From Candidatus Manganitrophaceae bacterium (lineage in GTDB: Bacteria > Nitrospirota > Nitrospiria > SBBL01 > JAADHI01), in the NCBI GenBank assembly GCA_013151935.1, contig JAADHI010000053.1, positions 1-35,298 on the forward strand: a stretch of 35,298 nt of DNA, in the 5' to 3' direction. The notes under the pieces are model-generated. The model did not search any database. It worked only from the letters and a program-made list of their open reading frames with translations, and was not told the DNA's origin. Of the stretch, positions 8,513 to 19,258 are shown piece by piece. Position 1 is the stretch's first letter. The number at the start of each line of letters is the position of its first letter. A program made the position numbers and the translations under genes.

Positions 8513-10099
8513 ATGAATGCGTTTGAACTTTCAAAACAAGCGGTGATTGATGGACGTGAGGCCCGCAAAAAGGGAGAGATGCCACGTCTTTCAGAAGACG
8601 AAAAAAAGGCCCTTTTAAGCCGTTACCATCCTGATTTAAAAGAGGAAGCGTATACCACGATTCGCATCGGTGTGAATAAAGGCCAAAAAACCGTTCATGA
8701 GGTCGTCCGTTTGTTGGAAGGTGAGAGTCCTCTGGCCGAAAATCCTCCTGATCTGACTCCGAAACATCAAGTGGATGTGCTTGTGATTGGTGGCGGGGGT
8801 GCAGGAGCGAGTGCGGCATTGATGGCGCAGTCCGCAGGTTCAAAGGTTCTTATGTCGACCAAGTTGCGGCTTGGTGATTCAAATACGGTCATGGCCGAAG
8901 GCGGGATGCAAGTGGCCATTTCTCCCGAAGATTCACCCGTACGCCACTTTTTGGATACCCTAAAAGGGGGTCAAATGGCGAATGATCGCACACTCTTAAA
9001 AACCTTGGTTTCGGAAGGCCCGGCAAATGCGAAGTGGCTGATGGATTTGGGGGTGATGTTTGATCGGGAGGAAGATGGCAACTTAAGTATCCGATCGGGG
9101 GGCGGAAGCAGTCTGCCACGTTTGTTACGATGTAAAGATTACACGGGTCTTGAGCTGATGCGTGTCTTAAAAGATGCCGTTTTAAATGAAGACATTGAGA
9201 TCTTGGAGTTTAGTCCCGTAATCGAGTTTCTTACCGATGGTAATGGTACTTGTACGGGTGCGGTCTTAAAGGATTTGGATACCGATAAACGCATTGTGGT
9301 TCAAGCAAAAACTGTCATTTTGGCGACAGGGGGTATTGGTCGTCTTCATATTCAAGGGTTTCCCACAAGCAATCACTATGGGGCAACGGGAGATGGGCTT
9401 GTTTTGTCTTATCGTGCCGGTGCTGAGCTTAAATTTCAAGACACTTTTCAATATCATCCCACGGGCTCTATTTTTCCTGAAGCCATGGCGGGGCTGTTGG
9501 TGACCGAAGCCATCCGTTCTGTTGGTGCCCAGCTTCTGAATGTAAAGGGCGAACGTTTTGTTTATGAATTAGAAACACGCGACGCCGTGGCCTCGGCGGT
9601 TATTCGAGAATGTGAAGAAGGGCGAGGGGTTGAAACGCCTGCCGGGCGCAAAGGCGTTTGGCTGGACATGCCCTTGGTGGATGTCCTTCATGGTGAGGGG
9701 ACATTGGCAGATCATTTCCCAAATATGCTGCGGCAGTTTTCACGTTACGATATTGATATTACAAAAGCGCCTGTTTTGATTTACCCGACACTCCACTATC
9801 AAAATGGTGGGGTGAAAATTGATGTAGAGGGTGAGTCCACTTTGAAAAATCTTTTTGTGGCCGGTGAAGCCTCCGGCGGGATTCATGGTCGAAACCGCTT
9901 GATGGGTAACTCTCTGCTCGACATTGTTGTCTATGGTAGACGTGCGGGTGTGGCTGCGGCAAAAAGGGCGAGTGCCTTGGGTTTTTGTCCCTTGACGCTG
10001 AAACATCTTGAGGATTTTAAAACGCAGAAAAAGGCTGCGGGAGTCGTTTCTGAAACAGTTTCACCGATTCTTTTTCCAGATTATGTGAATAAGGGATGA
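8513..10099 (+). CDS. frdA: Fumarate reductase/succinate dehydrogenase flavoprotein subunit
   Basis: VDVLVIGGGGAGASAALMA FAD motif; QYHPTG, GERFVYE, TLHYQNGGVKID, LFVAGEASGGIHGRNRLMGNSLLDIVVYGRRAG motifs. Confidence 0.9.
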   Translation: MNAFELSKQAVIDGREARKKGEMPRLSEDEKKALLSRYHPDLKEEAYTTIRIGVNKGQKTVHEVVRLLEGESPLAENPPDLTPKHQVDVLVIGGGGAGASAALMAQSAGSKVLMSTKLRLGDSNTVMAEGGMQVAISPEDSPVRHFLDTLKGGQMANDRTLLKTLVSEGPANAKWLMDLGVMFDREEDGNLSIRSGGGSSLPRLLRCKDYTGLELMRVLKDAVLNEDIEILEFSPVIEFLTDGNGTCTGAVLKDLDTDKRIVVQAKTVILATGGIGRLHIQGFPTSNHYGATGDGLVLSYRAGAELKFQDTFQYHPTGSIFPEAMAGLLVTEAIRSVGAQLLNVKGERFVYELETRDAVASAVIRECEEGRGVETPAGRKGVWLDMPLVDVLHGEGTLADHFPNMLRQFSRYDIDITKAPVLIYPTLHYQNGGVKIDVEGESTLKNLFVAGEASGGIHGRNRLMGNSLLDIVVYGRRAGVAAAKRASALGFCPLTLKHLEDFKTQKKAAGVVSETVSPILFPDYVNKG

Positions 10100-10169
10100 T
10101 CGTGATTATCCTAAAACTAAAATCAATCTTGTGAATTGATTGACTAACCTTGAGTCCTGGGAGGAAAAG

Positions 10170-10598
10170 ATGAATTTTTTTAAGTTGTGGTTTTTTGTCG
10201 GCGTTTTGTTTTTGGTCAGCGTTTTTGTTCCCCGAGCAAATGCCGGAACCCCTTCGCCCGAAGGCGCTGAGCTCTACATCATTTCACCTAAAGACGGTGA
10301 AACGGTTTCAAAAAGTGTTACCATTCGTTTTGGTCTTAAGGGTATGGGCGTGGCCCCGGCCGGGACAGATAAAGCCAAGACTGGTCATCATCACTTGATG
10401 CTTGATGGTGAAAAACTGCCGCCGATGGATCAGCCCATGAACAAAGAAGTTGTGAAACATTTTGGCGGCGGTCAAACTGAAGTGACACTCTCTCTTTCGC
10501 CCGGAAAGCATACACTTCAGTTGATTTTAGGGGATAAGGCACATGTGCCACATAAGCCTCCTGTGGTCTCGAAGTCCATTACCATTACCGTGAAATAA
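10170..10598 (+). CDS. Secreted DUF4399-like protein (signal peptide)
   Basis: [25 protein letters not shown] signal peptide; [14 protein letters not shown] and [20 protein letters not shown] motifs; SD GGAGG upstream of ATG 10170. Confidence 0.75.
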   Translation: MNFFKLWFFVGVLFLVSVFVPRANAGTPSPEGAELYIISPKDGETVSKSVTIRFGLKGMGVAPAGTDKAKTGHHHLMLDGEKLPPMDQPMNKEVVKHFGGGQTEVTLSLSPGKHTLQLILGDKAHVPHKPPVVSKSITITVK

Positions 10599-10609
10599 AA
10601 AGGAAAACC

Positions 10610-11770
10610 ATGAATATTCATGAATATCAAGCAAAGGCCCTCTTTGCGACCTACAAAATCCCGGTTCCCAAAGGGAATGTGGCCTTCTCCGCAGATGAAG
10701 CGGCGACGATTGCGGCGACATTGGAAAGCGCTGTGTGTGTTGTAAAGGCGCAAATCCACGCGGGCGGTCGAGGGAAAGCCGGTGGTGTCAAACTCGCAAA
10801 AACACGCGATGAGGTCATTCCTTTCGCCAATGAAATTCTGGGAAAGATTTTAGTGACGCCGCAGACAGGCCCCGAAGGCAAAGAGGTTAGAAAACTGCTG
10901 ATAGAAGAGGGTGCGGATATCCAGAATGAGCTGTATGTGAGTCTCGTAGATGATCGGGCCACGGGTTCGATTGTGATTATTGCCAGCACCGAAGGGGGCA
11001 TGGAGATCGAAGAAGTGGCCGAAGCGACGCCTGAAAAAATCATCCGCTGTGTGGTTGATCCTGTTTTGGGTTATCAGGCCTATCAAGGCCGATCAGTTGC
11101 CTTTCAGATGGCACTGCCGAAAGAAGTGATCGGGCAGTTTGTCAAATTACTTGGAAATCTCTATCGTCTTTTTGTCGAAAAAAATGCGACACAAATCGAA
11201 ATCAATCCTCTCATTATCACCGGAGACAATCGTTTGATTGCCTTGGATGCCAAAGTGGGTTTTGATGACAGTGCGCTTTTTAAACATCCTGATATCAATG
11301 AATTACGTGATTTAGACGAAGAAGATCCACTCGAAACCCGAGCCGCCCAGCATGGTCTGAACTATGTCAAATTGGATGGAAAAATCGGCTGTATGGTCAA
11401 TGGGGCGGGGCTTGCGATGTCTACGATGGATGTCATTAAACTGGCTGGCTCTGAACCCGCCAATTTTCTGGATGTGGGGGGCGGGGCTTCAAAAGAGACG
11501 GTTCAACAGGCCTTTCAAATTTTATTAGACGACCCGAATGTGAAAGGGGTTTTTGTCAATATTTTTGGTGGCATCGTGCGTTGTGACCGCATCGCAGGTG
11601 GCATTATTGAAGCTGCAAAAGAGGTGGATTTAAATGTCCCGCTGGTGGTGCGTTTGGAAGGCACCAATGCAAAAGAGGCAAAAGACATGCTGGCGGCTTC
11701 CGATATTAAACTCATTGTGGCCGATACTCTTTGGGATGGCGCACAAAAGATTGTAGCCGCAGTGACTTAA
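10610..11770 (+). CDS. sucC: Succinyl-CoA synthetase beta subunit (ADP-forming type)
   Basis: [59 protein letters not shown]. Confidence 0.96.
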   Translation: MNIHEYQAKALFATYKIPVPKGNVAFSADEAATIAATLESAVCVVKAQIHAGGRGKAGGVKLAKTRDEVIPFANEILGKILVTPQTGPEGKEVRKLLIEEGADIQNELYVSLVDDRATGSIVIIASTEGGMEIEEVAEATPEKIIRCVVDPVLGYQAYQGRSVAFQMALPKEVIGQFVKLLGNLYRLFVEKNATQIEINPLIITGDNRLIALDAKVGFDDSALFKHPDINELRDLDEEDPLETRAAQHGLNYVKLDGKIGCMVNGAGLAMSTMDVIKLAGSEPANFLDVGGGASKETVQQAFQILLDDPNVKGVFVNIFGGIVRCDRIAGGIIEAAKEVDLNVPLVVRLEGTNAKEAKDMLAASDIKLIVADTLWDGAQKIVAAVT

Positions 11771-11780
11771 AGGAGTTTTC

Positions 11781-12653
11781 ATGTCTATTTTAGTCAACAA
11801 AGATTCAAAAATATTGGTGCAGGGCATTACGGGAAAAGAGGGTTCTTTTCACGCAGCGGCCTGCAAAAGCTACGGCACACAGGTGGTTGCAGGGGTGACA
11901 CCAGGCAAAGGGGGACAGGTCTTTGAAGGCATCCCCGTTTTTAATACCGTTGAGGATGCGGTGCATGAAACCGCAGCTGATGTCGCGCTGATTTTTGTGC
12001 CGCCGCCTTTCGCAGCCGATGCGATTATGGAATCTGCCGCTGCCAGTGTGCCTTTGATTATCTGTATCACCGAAGGCATTCCGGTCATGGATATGATGAA
12101 GGTGAAGCGCTTTTTGGCGGATAAACCTGTGCGGCTTATCGGTCCAAATTGTCCGGGTTTGATTACGCCGGGCGAATGTAAAATTGGCATCATGCCGGGT
12201 TTTATTCACAAAAAAGGCAATGTCGGCGTGGTCTCTCGCAGTGGCACCTTAACCTACGAAGCCGTGCTGCAATTGACCGATTTGGGCTTGGGGCAATCGA
12301 CCTGTATCGGCATTGGGGGCGATCCTGTGAATGGCACGAATTTTATTGATGTGCTTGAAATGTTCGAAAAGGACGGCGAAACCGAAGCCATTGTCATGAT
12401 TGGCGAAATCGGGGGTGATGCGGAAGAATTGGCTGCAGAATACATTCAGAAAAATGTCAGCAAACCAGTGGTCGCTTTTATCGCAGGCATGACCGCCCCC
12501 CCTGGACGGCGTATGGGGCATGCGGGTGCCATTGTTTCCGGGGGAAAAGGAACGGCGGCAGACAAGATGGCGGCGCTTGAATCGGCGGGGGTGACCGTTG
12601 TGAAAAACCCTGCAATGATTGGGGAAGCGATACAAAAAAGTCTCGTCAAATAA
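11781..12653 (+). CDS. sucD: Succinyl-CoA synthetase alpha subunit
   Basis: [70 protein letters not shown]. Confidence 0.96.
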   Translation: MSILVNKDSKILVQGITGKEGSFHAAACKSYGTQVVAGVTPGKGGQVFEGIPVFNTVEDAVHETAADVALIFVPPPFAADAIMESAAASVPLIICITEGIPVMDMMKVKRFLADKPVRLIGPNCPGLITPGECKIGIMPGFIHKKGNVGVVSRSGTLTYEAVLQLTDLGLGQSTCIGIGGDPVNGTNFIDVLEMFEKDGETEAIVMIGEIGGDAEELAAEYIQKNVSKPVVAFIAGMTAPPGRRMGHAGAIVSGGKGTAADKMAALESAGVTVVKNPAMIGEAIQKSLVK

Positions 12654-12721
12654 CGGAAGTCTTAAGGTTTTTATTTTATGGCAATGGTTTTAAAAATCGT
12701 GATTTAATTGCCTTTTTCTAA

Positions 12722-12757
12722 AAAGCACTGGAGAATGAAGCGATTTTCCAGTGCTTT
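12722..12757 (+). terminator. Stem-loop downstream of sucD (AAAGCACTGGA ... TCCAGTGCTTT), weak or absent T tract
   Basis: 11-bp perfect inverted repeat, extendable by 3 bp with one G-T wobble. Confidence 0.5.
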
Positions 12758-12863
12758 AGCGCTGTTTCTTCCTCTTCGTAAAAATTCTGGTTCTAAAAAT
12801 GATCATATGTTTTTCTTATAAAAGCCTCATTCCCGTAAAGGCCAAAAAGCGGGTGGTCTATTC

Positions 12864-13655
12864 ATGAGTGAATGGATGAAGGCGATCCTCCTGGGTTTGG
12901 TCGAAGGCTTGACGGAATTTATCCCCGTTTCGTCAACCGGACACTTGATTGTGACAGGAGACCTGCTGCAATTTAAAGGGAGTGCGGCCTCAACGTTTGA
13001 AGTTTTCATCCAACTGGGTGCCATTCTCGCGGTTCTTTTACTTTATAAAGAACGATTTTACGGCCTGCTTGATTTTAAAAAAAGAGAAGGTTTATCAGGC
13101 ATGAATGGTCTCATTCTGCTTGGCATCACAACCACTCCGGCCCTCATTTTTGGATTTTTAGTGCATGGTTACATCAAAACCTACTTGTTTAATCCTTTTA
13201 CCGTTGCACTGGGTTTAGGTGTGGGTGGTGTAATCATGATTGTCGCTGAGTCTAAACTGCCTCGACCTAGGATCAAAAAAGTGGATGAATTTAAAAAATT
13301 GGATGCTTTATGGGTCGGTCTCTTCCAATGTCTTGCAATGTGGCCGGGTGTGTCACGATCAGGTGCGACCATTGTGGGGGGAATGTTGGTTGGTATTGAG
13401 CGCAAAACCGCCGCAGAATATTCATTCTTGGCGGCCGTTCCGGTCATGTTTGCTGCGACGGCTTATGATCTTTTCAAAAGCCGCGCTTTTTTATCGTCTT
13501 CAGACATCCCCATTTTTATGATTGGTTTTGTCGTGTCCTTTATTTCTGCCTGGTTTGCCATCAAGTTTTTTATTCATTTGTTGGGAAAATGGACTTTAAA
13601 ACCTTTTGGCTGGTATCGCATTGTCATCGCGCTCTTGATTCTGGCTTATTTATGA
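12864..13655 (+). CDS. uppP: Undecaprenyl-diphosphatase (BacA family)
   Basis: GLVEGLTEFIPVSSTGHLI and GVSRSGATIVGGMLVGI motifs. Confidence 0.96.
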   Translation: MSEWMKAILLGLVEGLTEFIPVSSTGHLIVTGDLLQFKGSAASTFEVFIQLGAILAVLLLYKERFYGLLDFKKREGLSGMNGLILLGITTTPALIFGFLVHGYIKTYLFNPFTVALGLGVGGVIMIVAESKLPRPRIKKVDEFKKLDALWVGLFQCLAMWPGVSRSGATIVGGMLVGIERKTAAEYSFLAAVPVMFAATAYDLFKSRAFLSSSDIPIFMIGFVVSFISAWFAIKFFIHLLGKWTLKPFGWYRIVIALLILAYL

Positions 13656-13698
13656 TGGAAGACTGTGGGACTAAAAAACGAAGGAGTAAATCTATAAC

Positions 13699-14862
13699 AT
13701 GAACGTTTCCAACTCGGATCAATCTGTCCCAATCTGGAAATTGGTCTTGGTCTTTATCGCTGTAATCGCTTTAACCGTCCTTGTTCTTAAAGGGCCTCCT
13801 ACATCAAAAGAAAAAACAGGGGCAATCCCGGTAGAAGAAAAAGTCATCCTTGATCTTGATTTGCTTTTTTCTGCGGAAACCCTGGTTTCAGAAGGGGAGT
13901 TTGTCATCTTCGGTCGTCATCAGCCTGTCATGGAAACCAGTCCCTCAGGAAAATTTGACCGGATGCCGATAGGAAAAGGAAAGTGTGCCCATTGCCATAT
14001 CTTTGTCGAAGGCCAAAGACAAGACATTGGGCCCAATCTGATCGGTCTCGAGCAGAGATCACACACACGACTCCAGGAAGCCCGTTATAAGATGTTTTCA
14101 GAGCAATATAGAGATACGCCTGAAGCTGTTTCTGGATTAAAAGCAACAGCGACAACAGGGGGTGAATACATCCTGGAATCCATCTACTGTCCGAGCTGTT
14201 ATGTGGTTGCAGGCTTTGCTTTGCCCGAAAGCAATGACCTGGTCAGTAAAATGCCTGTCATGAACCACATGCCCTATCAATTGAGTGATTACGAAATAAT
14301 TGCCATTGTATCCTACCTGCAAGCCACCACCTCGTCTGGGGGACTTAGCAAGGTCACGGCAGTTGAAGACTGGCAAAATTATTTTAAGAAAGAATTGCCG
14401 CTCCCCGAAGATGCTCCCAAGGTTTTTGCTTCGAGTGTGGGGCTGGCTGTCACCGAAAAAATGACGGCTTCAGTCGAAGAAGTCATTAAAAGAAATGGCT
14501 GTTCCGTTTGTCACAAGATTCCCGGTATTGAGATTGCCCAAACAGGTCTCATCGGCCCCATTCTGGCAATGAAAAGTACAGCCCCACGGCGTTTGGCCTC
14601 GAAAGAATACCAAAAAGCAGTTTTAGAAGGGCGTGCAAAAGCAATGACAAATCGAGAATACGTCAAGGAGTCGATTTTAAACCCAAGCGCTTTTATTTCG
14701 CCCGGTTTTCGAGGGGGAGACGGAATGCCTTCCGACTACGGTCAGAAGATGACTTTGGGAGATCTGGATAAACTGCTTTCCTTTCTATTGGCGATTGATG
14801 AAACAATGATCAATAAAAAAGACCGCTCATCCCCTCTTGGTTTGACTGAATTGACCCGGTAA
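13699..14862 (+). CDS. Membrane-anchored diheme cytochrome c
   Basis: N-terminal TM segment; two CxxCH motifs (CAHCH, CSVCH), each followed by an ESI-x2-PS-type segment and a distal Met region. Confidence 0.85.
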   Translation: MNVSNSDQSVPIWKLVLVFIAVIALTVLVLKGPPTSKEKTGAIPVEEKVILDLDLLFSAETLVSEGEFVIFGRHQPVMETSPSGKFDRMPIGKGKCAHCHIFVEGQRQDIGPNLIGLEQRSHTRLQEARYKMFSEQYRDTPEAVSGLKATATTGGEYILESIYCPSCYVVAGFALPESNDLVSKMPVMNHMPYQLSDYEIIAIVSYLQATTSSGGLSKVTAVEDWQNYFKKELPLPEDAPKVFASSVGLAVTEKMTASVEEVIKRNGCSVCHKIPGIEIAQTGLIGPILAMKSTAPRRLASKEYQKAVLEGRAKAMTNREYVKESILNPSAFISPGFRGGDGMPSDYGQKMTLGDLDKLLSFLLAIDETMINKKDRSSPLGLTELTR

Positions 14863-15064
14863 CAAAAAAGGGTCTGTCGTATAAATTGAATAATTGAATA
14901 TCTCACAAATTTTATAAGATTTTATTCCCTTCCGATAGAGGGGCTTCCTGTGATGAGTCAATTGATTCTTGCCGGGTTTTATTATACCCTGAGCCTCAGA
15001 TGATGGTTTTTTTACTTTAAGATCTGCGTGGAGATTTGCCACAAAACCCAGAGGAGCGCATAAA

Positions 15065-15451
15065 ATGACCATGACCCCATTGGCACTGCTTATGCACAGG
15101 AATATCGAGGAAATTTCTCACCTGGCAAGTCTGCACGAAGCCGCACAGCAGATGCGTGATAAATCAGTCGGATCTCTTCTTGTTACGCATGGAGAGCAGA
15201 AAATCGGTATTGTCAGCGATCAGGATTTTGTTCGAAAGGCATTTGCCGAAGGCTTAAGCGCAGATACAACGACGATTGATGCCATCATGAGTCAACCGAT
15301 TATTACTATTGATATTGATCAGACTGCAAAAGAAGCCAATGTCAAGATGGCGGAGGAGGGGGTGCGGCATCTGATCATCACGGACAGAGAAAAAGTGGTG
15401 GGGATCATTTCAATGCGGGATCTAGTCCTCTGTTTTAAGAACAGAATTTAA
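15065..15451 (+). CDS. CBS-domain pair protein
   Basis: SVGSLLVTHGEQKIGIVSDQDFV... and GVRHLIITDREKVVGIISMRDLV repeats. Confidence 0.9.
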   Translation: MTMTPLALLMHRNIEEISHLASLHEAAQQMRDKSVGSLLVTHGEQKIGIVSDQDFVRKAFAEGLSADTTTIDAIMSQPIITIDIDQTAKEANVKMAEEGVRHLIITDREKVVGIISMRDLVLCFKNRI

Positions 15452-15500
15452 GATGTTTAGGCTGTGTCGAGATAACCCTCTTTTCAGCAGATTCAAAATA

Positions 15501-15540
15501 AAAAAAGCCGAAGACTTTATAAAGTCCTCGGCTTTTTTTT
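15501..15540. terminator. Bidirectional intrinsic terminator between convergent genes
   Basis: AAAAAAGCCGAAGACTTT-AT-AAAGTCCTCGGCTTTTTTTT: 12-bp stem with one mismatch, A/T tracts on both sides. Confidence 0.9.
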
Positions 15541-15559
15541 AGTTTTTTGATTTTGTCTT

Positions 15560-15955
<396 letters not shown>

Positions 15956-16043
15956 TTAAATAAGATGTTCAAACAAGATTCTTGTATATATCACGGCATT
16001 TTCTGGGTTGTCAATTTTTTTAAGATGCCTTTTTTTGAACCTT

Positions 16044-16526
16044 TTACGCGTTAATCGCATTCAGAACCTGATCGACATGTCCTTTTACTTTTACGCCATA
16101 AATGGCTTCGATGATCTTACCGTCTTTTCCGATGACAAATGTTGAGCGTTCAATGCCCATGTATTCTCGACCATAATTCTTTTTGAGTTTAAAAACACCG
16201 TAGGCTTTGCAAGCCACGGTATCGGGATCACTCAATAAAGGGAAATTGAGTGTTTGTTTGTTGACAAAGTTTTGATGCGATTTCAAAGAATCACGACTGA
16301 CGCCGAGGATGACCGTATCTTTTTGATCAAACTGTGCCGAAGCATCCCGGAAGTCACAGGCTTCTATCGTGCACCCTGGGGTACTGTCTTTGGGATAAAA
16401 ATAAAGCACAACATTTTTTTTGCCCTGAAAGCCCGCAAGATCAACATCTTCTCCACGATCCGAGGTCAATACAAAAATGGGGGCTTGATCTCCTGGTTTT
16501 AAAACCACTGGTGTTGCATCTGACAT
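16044..16526 (-). CDS. bcp: Thioredoxin-dependent peroxiredoxin, Bcp/PrxQ family
   Basis: YFYPKDSTPGCTIEACDFRD; GIERSTFVIGKDGKI. Confidence 0.93.
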   Translation of the reverse strand: MSDATPVVLKPGDQAPIFVLTSDRGEDVDLAGFQGKKNVVLYFYPKDSTPGCTIEACDFRDASAQFDQKDTVILGVSRDSLKSHQNFVNKQTLNFPLLSDPDTVACKAYGVFKLKKNYGREYMGIERSTFVIGKDGKIIEAIYGVKVKGHVDQVLNAINA

Positions 16527-16541
16527 AGATTCTCCTAATTT

Positions 16542-17435
16542 TTAATGAATTTTTTGAATGAGGGGCGCTGTTGGCATGAGATGATGTTTCATCCCAAGCG
16601 ATTCAGGGCTGTAACCCATGGCCAAACCCAAGAGTTGCGGCAAATGCAGTACAGGCATATCAAGCGTATGGCTGAGGCCTTCTTTTTTTTGATGGATTTT
16701 TTCAGCATCTTTTTGATAAATATCTAAACCCATATGGCAAAGCGGACAGGGGGTCACCATGGCATCTGCTCCCGCCTTTTTTGCGGAACCCACACGATTT
16801 GCAACCAATTCGGTTGCAATTTTTTCTTTTTCTAAAAAAACAGGGAAACCACAGCACTTTGTTCGACCGTCATATTCGACCGGATACGCACCCATTGTTT
16901 TGATCAATTTTTCGAGAGACTGGGGGTTCTCCCAGTCGTCAAAACCTGTGGCAGATTCTGGTCTTAAAATGTAACAGCCGTAAAATGGCGCAATGGACAC
17001 ATCGGTGAGTGGATTGGAAATAAAAGGTTTCAGTGCCTCAAGGCCAAAATCTTTCACCAGAATCCATTGGATGTGTTTGACCTTCACGGTGCCATTATAA
17101 GTGAGACCCGTTGATTTTTGTAGACCGAGGTTAATGCGTTTTCGTAAGCTTTTATCTTTCTGTAATTTTTTATTGATACCCCCTAAGACCCCCTGACAAG
17201 TTCCGCAGACGGTCATGATATCGAGATGAAGTGCTTCTGCCGTTGCGAGGGTTCTGGCATTTAAGGTGTAGGCCAAGTCAGGGTCGGCTTCTGAAATGAC
17301 ACCCGCACCACAGCAATTAAAGGCGTCCAGCTCATGGACTTCAATGCCTAAACCGTTTACGACTTTCATTGTGGATTGGTGAAGTTCTGGTGTTGCCCCT
17401 TTTCCCGCGCAGCCGGGGTAATAGGCATATTTCAT
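16542..17435 (-). CDS. HdrB/SdhE-like cysteine-rich (CCG domain) protein
   Basis: [55 protein letters not shown] overlap with the upstream Fe-S gene. Confidence 0.88.
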   Translation of the reverse strand: MKYAYYPGCAGKGATPELHQSTMKVVNGLGIEVHELDAFNCCGAGVISEADPDLAYTLNARTLATAEALHLDIMTVCGTCQGVLGGINKKLQKDKSLRKRINLGLQKSTGLTYNGTVKVKHIQWILVKDFGLEALKPFISNPLTDVSIAPFYGCYILRPESATGFDDWENPQSLEKLIKTMGAYPVEYDGRTKCCGFPVFLEKEKIATELVANRVGSAKKAGADAMVTPCPLCHMGLDIYQKDAEKIHQKKEGLSHTLDMPVLHLPQLLGLAMGYSPESLGMKHHLMPTAPLIQKIH

Positions 17436-18376
17436 TTTTTTCTCCCTTTGAAAATGGCACGAACGGCTTTGTGACCCGCTGGTGGATCAGCAAAAGGGTT
17501 CGGCGACTTTCCGTGAATGAGCATTTTAATGCCCAGTGGAATCATTTGAAACATTTTTTTGAAATTTCCCCAGGTCATTAAAAGAGGAAGTTTTGTTTCA
17601 TTGAGACGTCCTTCTTCCCCCACGACTTCGGTAAATTTTGTAATGTGTAAGGCGCCAATGGATTCTGTCATGTTTGCTGCGATGGATAAGCGTCGCAGCC
17701 GCACAATTTGCTCCATCGGGGCCACGTCCTTGGGGCAAACCTGAACACAATAAACACAACGCACACAATCCCAAATCCCATTGTCTTCTTGAAGTGCTGT
17801 CAGTCGGTCGATTCTCATTTCGTCTCTGGGGTCAACCTGAATACGGTAGGCTTTTGCCAGGGCCGCAGGACCCAGAAAATCAGAGGAGGCTTCAAAGCTG
17901 TTACAGGCGGAAAGACAAGCCCCACACATGATACAGGCGTCTGCATTTTCAAGGTCTTCTTGAATGTTTGTTAAGGTCTCACTTTGTACAGGGGCATCAT
18001 CATTTTGTCTCTCAACATAAGGTTTGACCGCCTTAAGTTTTTGCCAGAAAGGGTCCATATCCACAACCAGATCTTTAATGACGGGCATTTTATCCATCGG
18101 GCCGACCTGTAACTTTCCGTGACGAGAAATCTCCTCAAGTACCGAAGTACGACAAGCCAGCTTTTGAATGCCGTTGATCATCATCAAATCGGAGCCACAA
18201 ATGGAGGCCCGACAGGAAGCGCGAAAAGTGAGTGTGCCATCGATCTCTTCTTTAATTTTGATGAGTGCGAGCAGCACTGTGGTTTCACGTCCGGCATCCA
18301 GGGTGTAATCCACCCAATGGGCTTTTTTGATCTCACTTTCGGGGTTAAAGCGCTGAATTTTTATCGTGATGCGCAT
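17432..18376 (-). CDS. Succinate dehydrogenase/fumarate reductase-type iron-sulfur protein (SdhB-like)
   Basis: [25 protein letters not shown] 2Fe-2S domain; [13 protein letters not shown] and [15 protein letters not shown] 4Fe-4S domain. Confidence 0.88.
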   Translation of the reverse strand: MRITIKIQRFNPESEIKKAHWVDYTLDAGRETTVLLALIKIKEEIDGTLTFRASCRASICGSDLMMINGIQKLACRTSVLEEISRHGKLQVGPMDKMPVIKDLVVDMDPFWQKLKAVKPYVERQNDDAPVQSETLTNIQEDLENADACIMCGACLSACNSFEASSDFLGPAALAKAYRIQVDPRDEMRIDRLTALQEDNGIWDCVRCVYCVQVCPKDVAPMEQIVRLRRLSIAANMTESIGALHITKFTEVVGEEGRLNETKLPLLMTWGNFKKMFQMIPLGIKMLIHGKSPNPFADPPAGHKAVRAIFKGRKK

Positions 18377-18425
18377 CAGGGTTTGTACTCAGGTTTTAAG
18401 GGGCAGGGTCCTTGTAAAAATTATT

Positions 18426-18707
18426 TTATCCAAATTTGTAGGAAATACCATAACCCCCTTTGGGATAATGCATTTCGATATTGTCGAATTGGTTACAGGC
18501 CACGACACAGGCCCCCATTTCCATACAGTTTTCCCATCCGACGACGATTTTTTTGCTTTCTTCATCCCATTTGTAAACACCTGCGGGACAAACCCATGTA
18601 CATTGTTTGTGCTCACATTGCAGACAGACATCAGGGGTTTTGATTTTAAGGTGGGGTTCAGAATCGACTTTGTATTGATCCAGAAAGAGTTTGTCTTCTA
18701 GTTTCAT
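18426..18707 (-). CDS. FixX-like ferredoxin
   Basis: CEHKQCTWVCPAGVYKWDEESKKIVVGWENCMEMGACVVAC...YPKGGYGISYKFG, matching the FixX pattern (PAGLY ... CLECGTC ... YPRGxFGVxFRYG). Confidence 0.8.
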   Translation of the reverse strand: MKLEDKLFLDQYKVDSEPHLKIKTPDVCLQCEHKQCTWVCPAGVYKWDEESKKIVVGWENCMEMGACVVACNQFDNIEMHYPKGGYGISYKFG

Positions 18708-18709
18708 TG

Positions 18710-19258
18710 CTATACCGTGACCTCTTCAGGGGCGCGCCAATATTGCTCAAATTCAGCGAGGTGGGTTAATGTTGAAAAATCACGCATACGATCCAGAAAG
18801 ACCTTTCCAAGCAGGTGATCGATCTCGTGTTGCAATACGACGGCAAGGAAGCCTTCGGCTTCAAAGGAGATCGGGTTCATTTCACGATCAAATGCGCTGA
18901 CCGTTATTTTATTGTGACGCCATACCTTTCCCCTCAGATCTTCCACACTCAGACAGCCTTCCCAGCCTTCAATTATTTCTTCAGAATGATTTGTTAGTTT
19001 TGGATTAACCAGAATCATCAGGGGGTGGTCGGGGGCATCCGGGTAACGATTGTTTCCCGTTGATTTCAGAATGACAAGCTGTTTACTTTGACCCACCTGT
19101 GGTGCGGCCAAACCGATGCCATCCATTTTTTCCATCGTTTCGATCATGTCGTCCAGAAAGGTTTGGAAATCGGGATCGTGACACTCATCTGCTGTAATGG
19201 ATGCCGCAATTTTTCGAAGAATAGGGTTTCCTAATTTGGCGACTTCTAGTACTGCCAC
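18710..19258 (-). CDS. def: Peptide deformylase; GTG start at 19258 preferred over the track start at 19291
   Basis: GIGLAAPQVG, EGCLSVE, QHEIDHLLGKVF motifs; SD GGAG 7 nt before GTG. Confidence 0.93.
   Translation of the reverse strand: MAVLEVAKLGNPILRKIAASITADECHDPDFQTFLDDMIETMEKMDGIGLAAPQVGQSKQLVILKSTGNNRYPDAPDHPLMILVNPKLTNHSEEIIEGWEGCLSVEDLRGKVWRHNKITVSAFDREMNPISFEAEGFLAVVLQHEIDHLLGKVFLDRMRDFSTLTHLAEFEQYWRAPEEVTV

Noticed and set aside
14185-14205. CPSCY in the cytochrome c looked like a degenerate CxxCH heme site (third heme)
   Set aside because: The surrounding ESIYCPSCYVVAGF aligns with ESILNPSAFISPGF in the second domain, i.e. the conserved NPSAY-type segment after the heme. The Cys pair appears incidental and the protein is best read as diheme.
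14868-14884. GGGTCTGTCGTATAA after the cytochrome gene, resembling GGAGTCTGTCGGACTCC at 25727
   Set aside because: Only about 7-8 shared bases and no paired inverted copy; too short to call a repeat.
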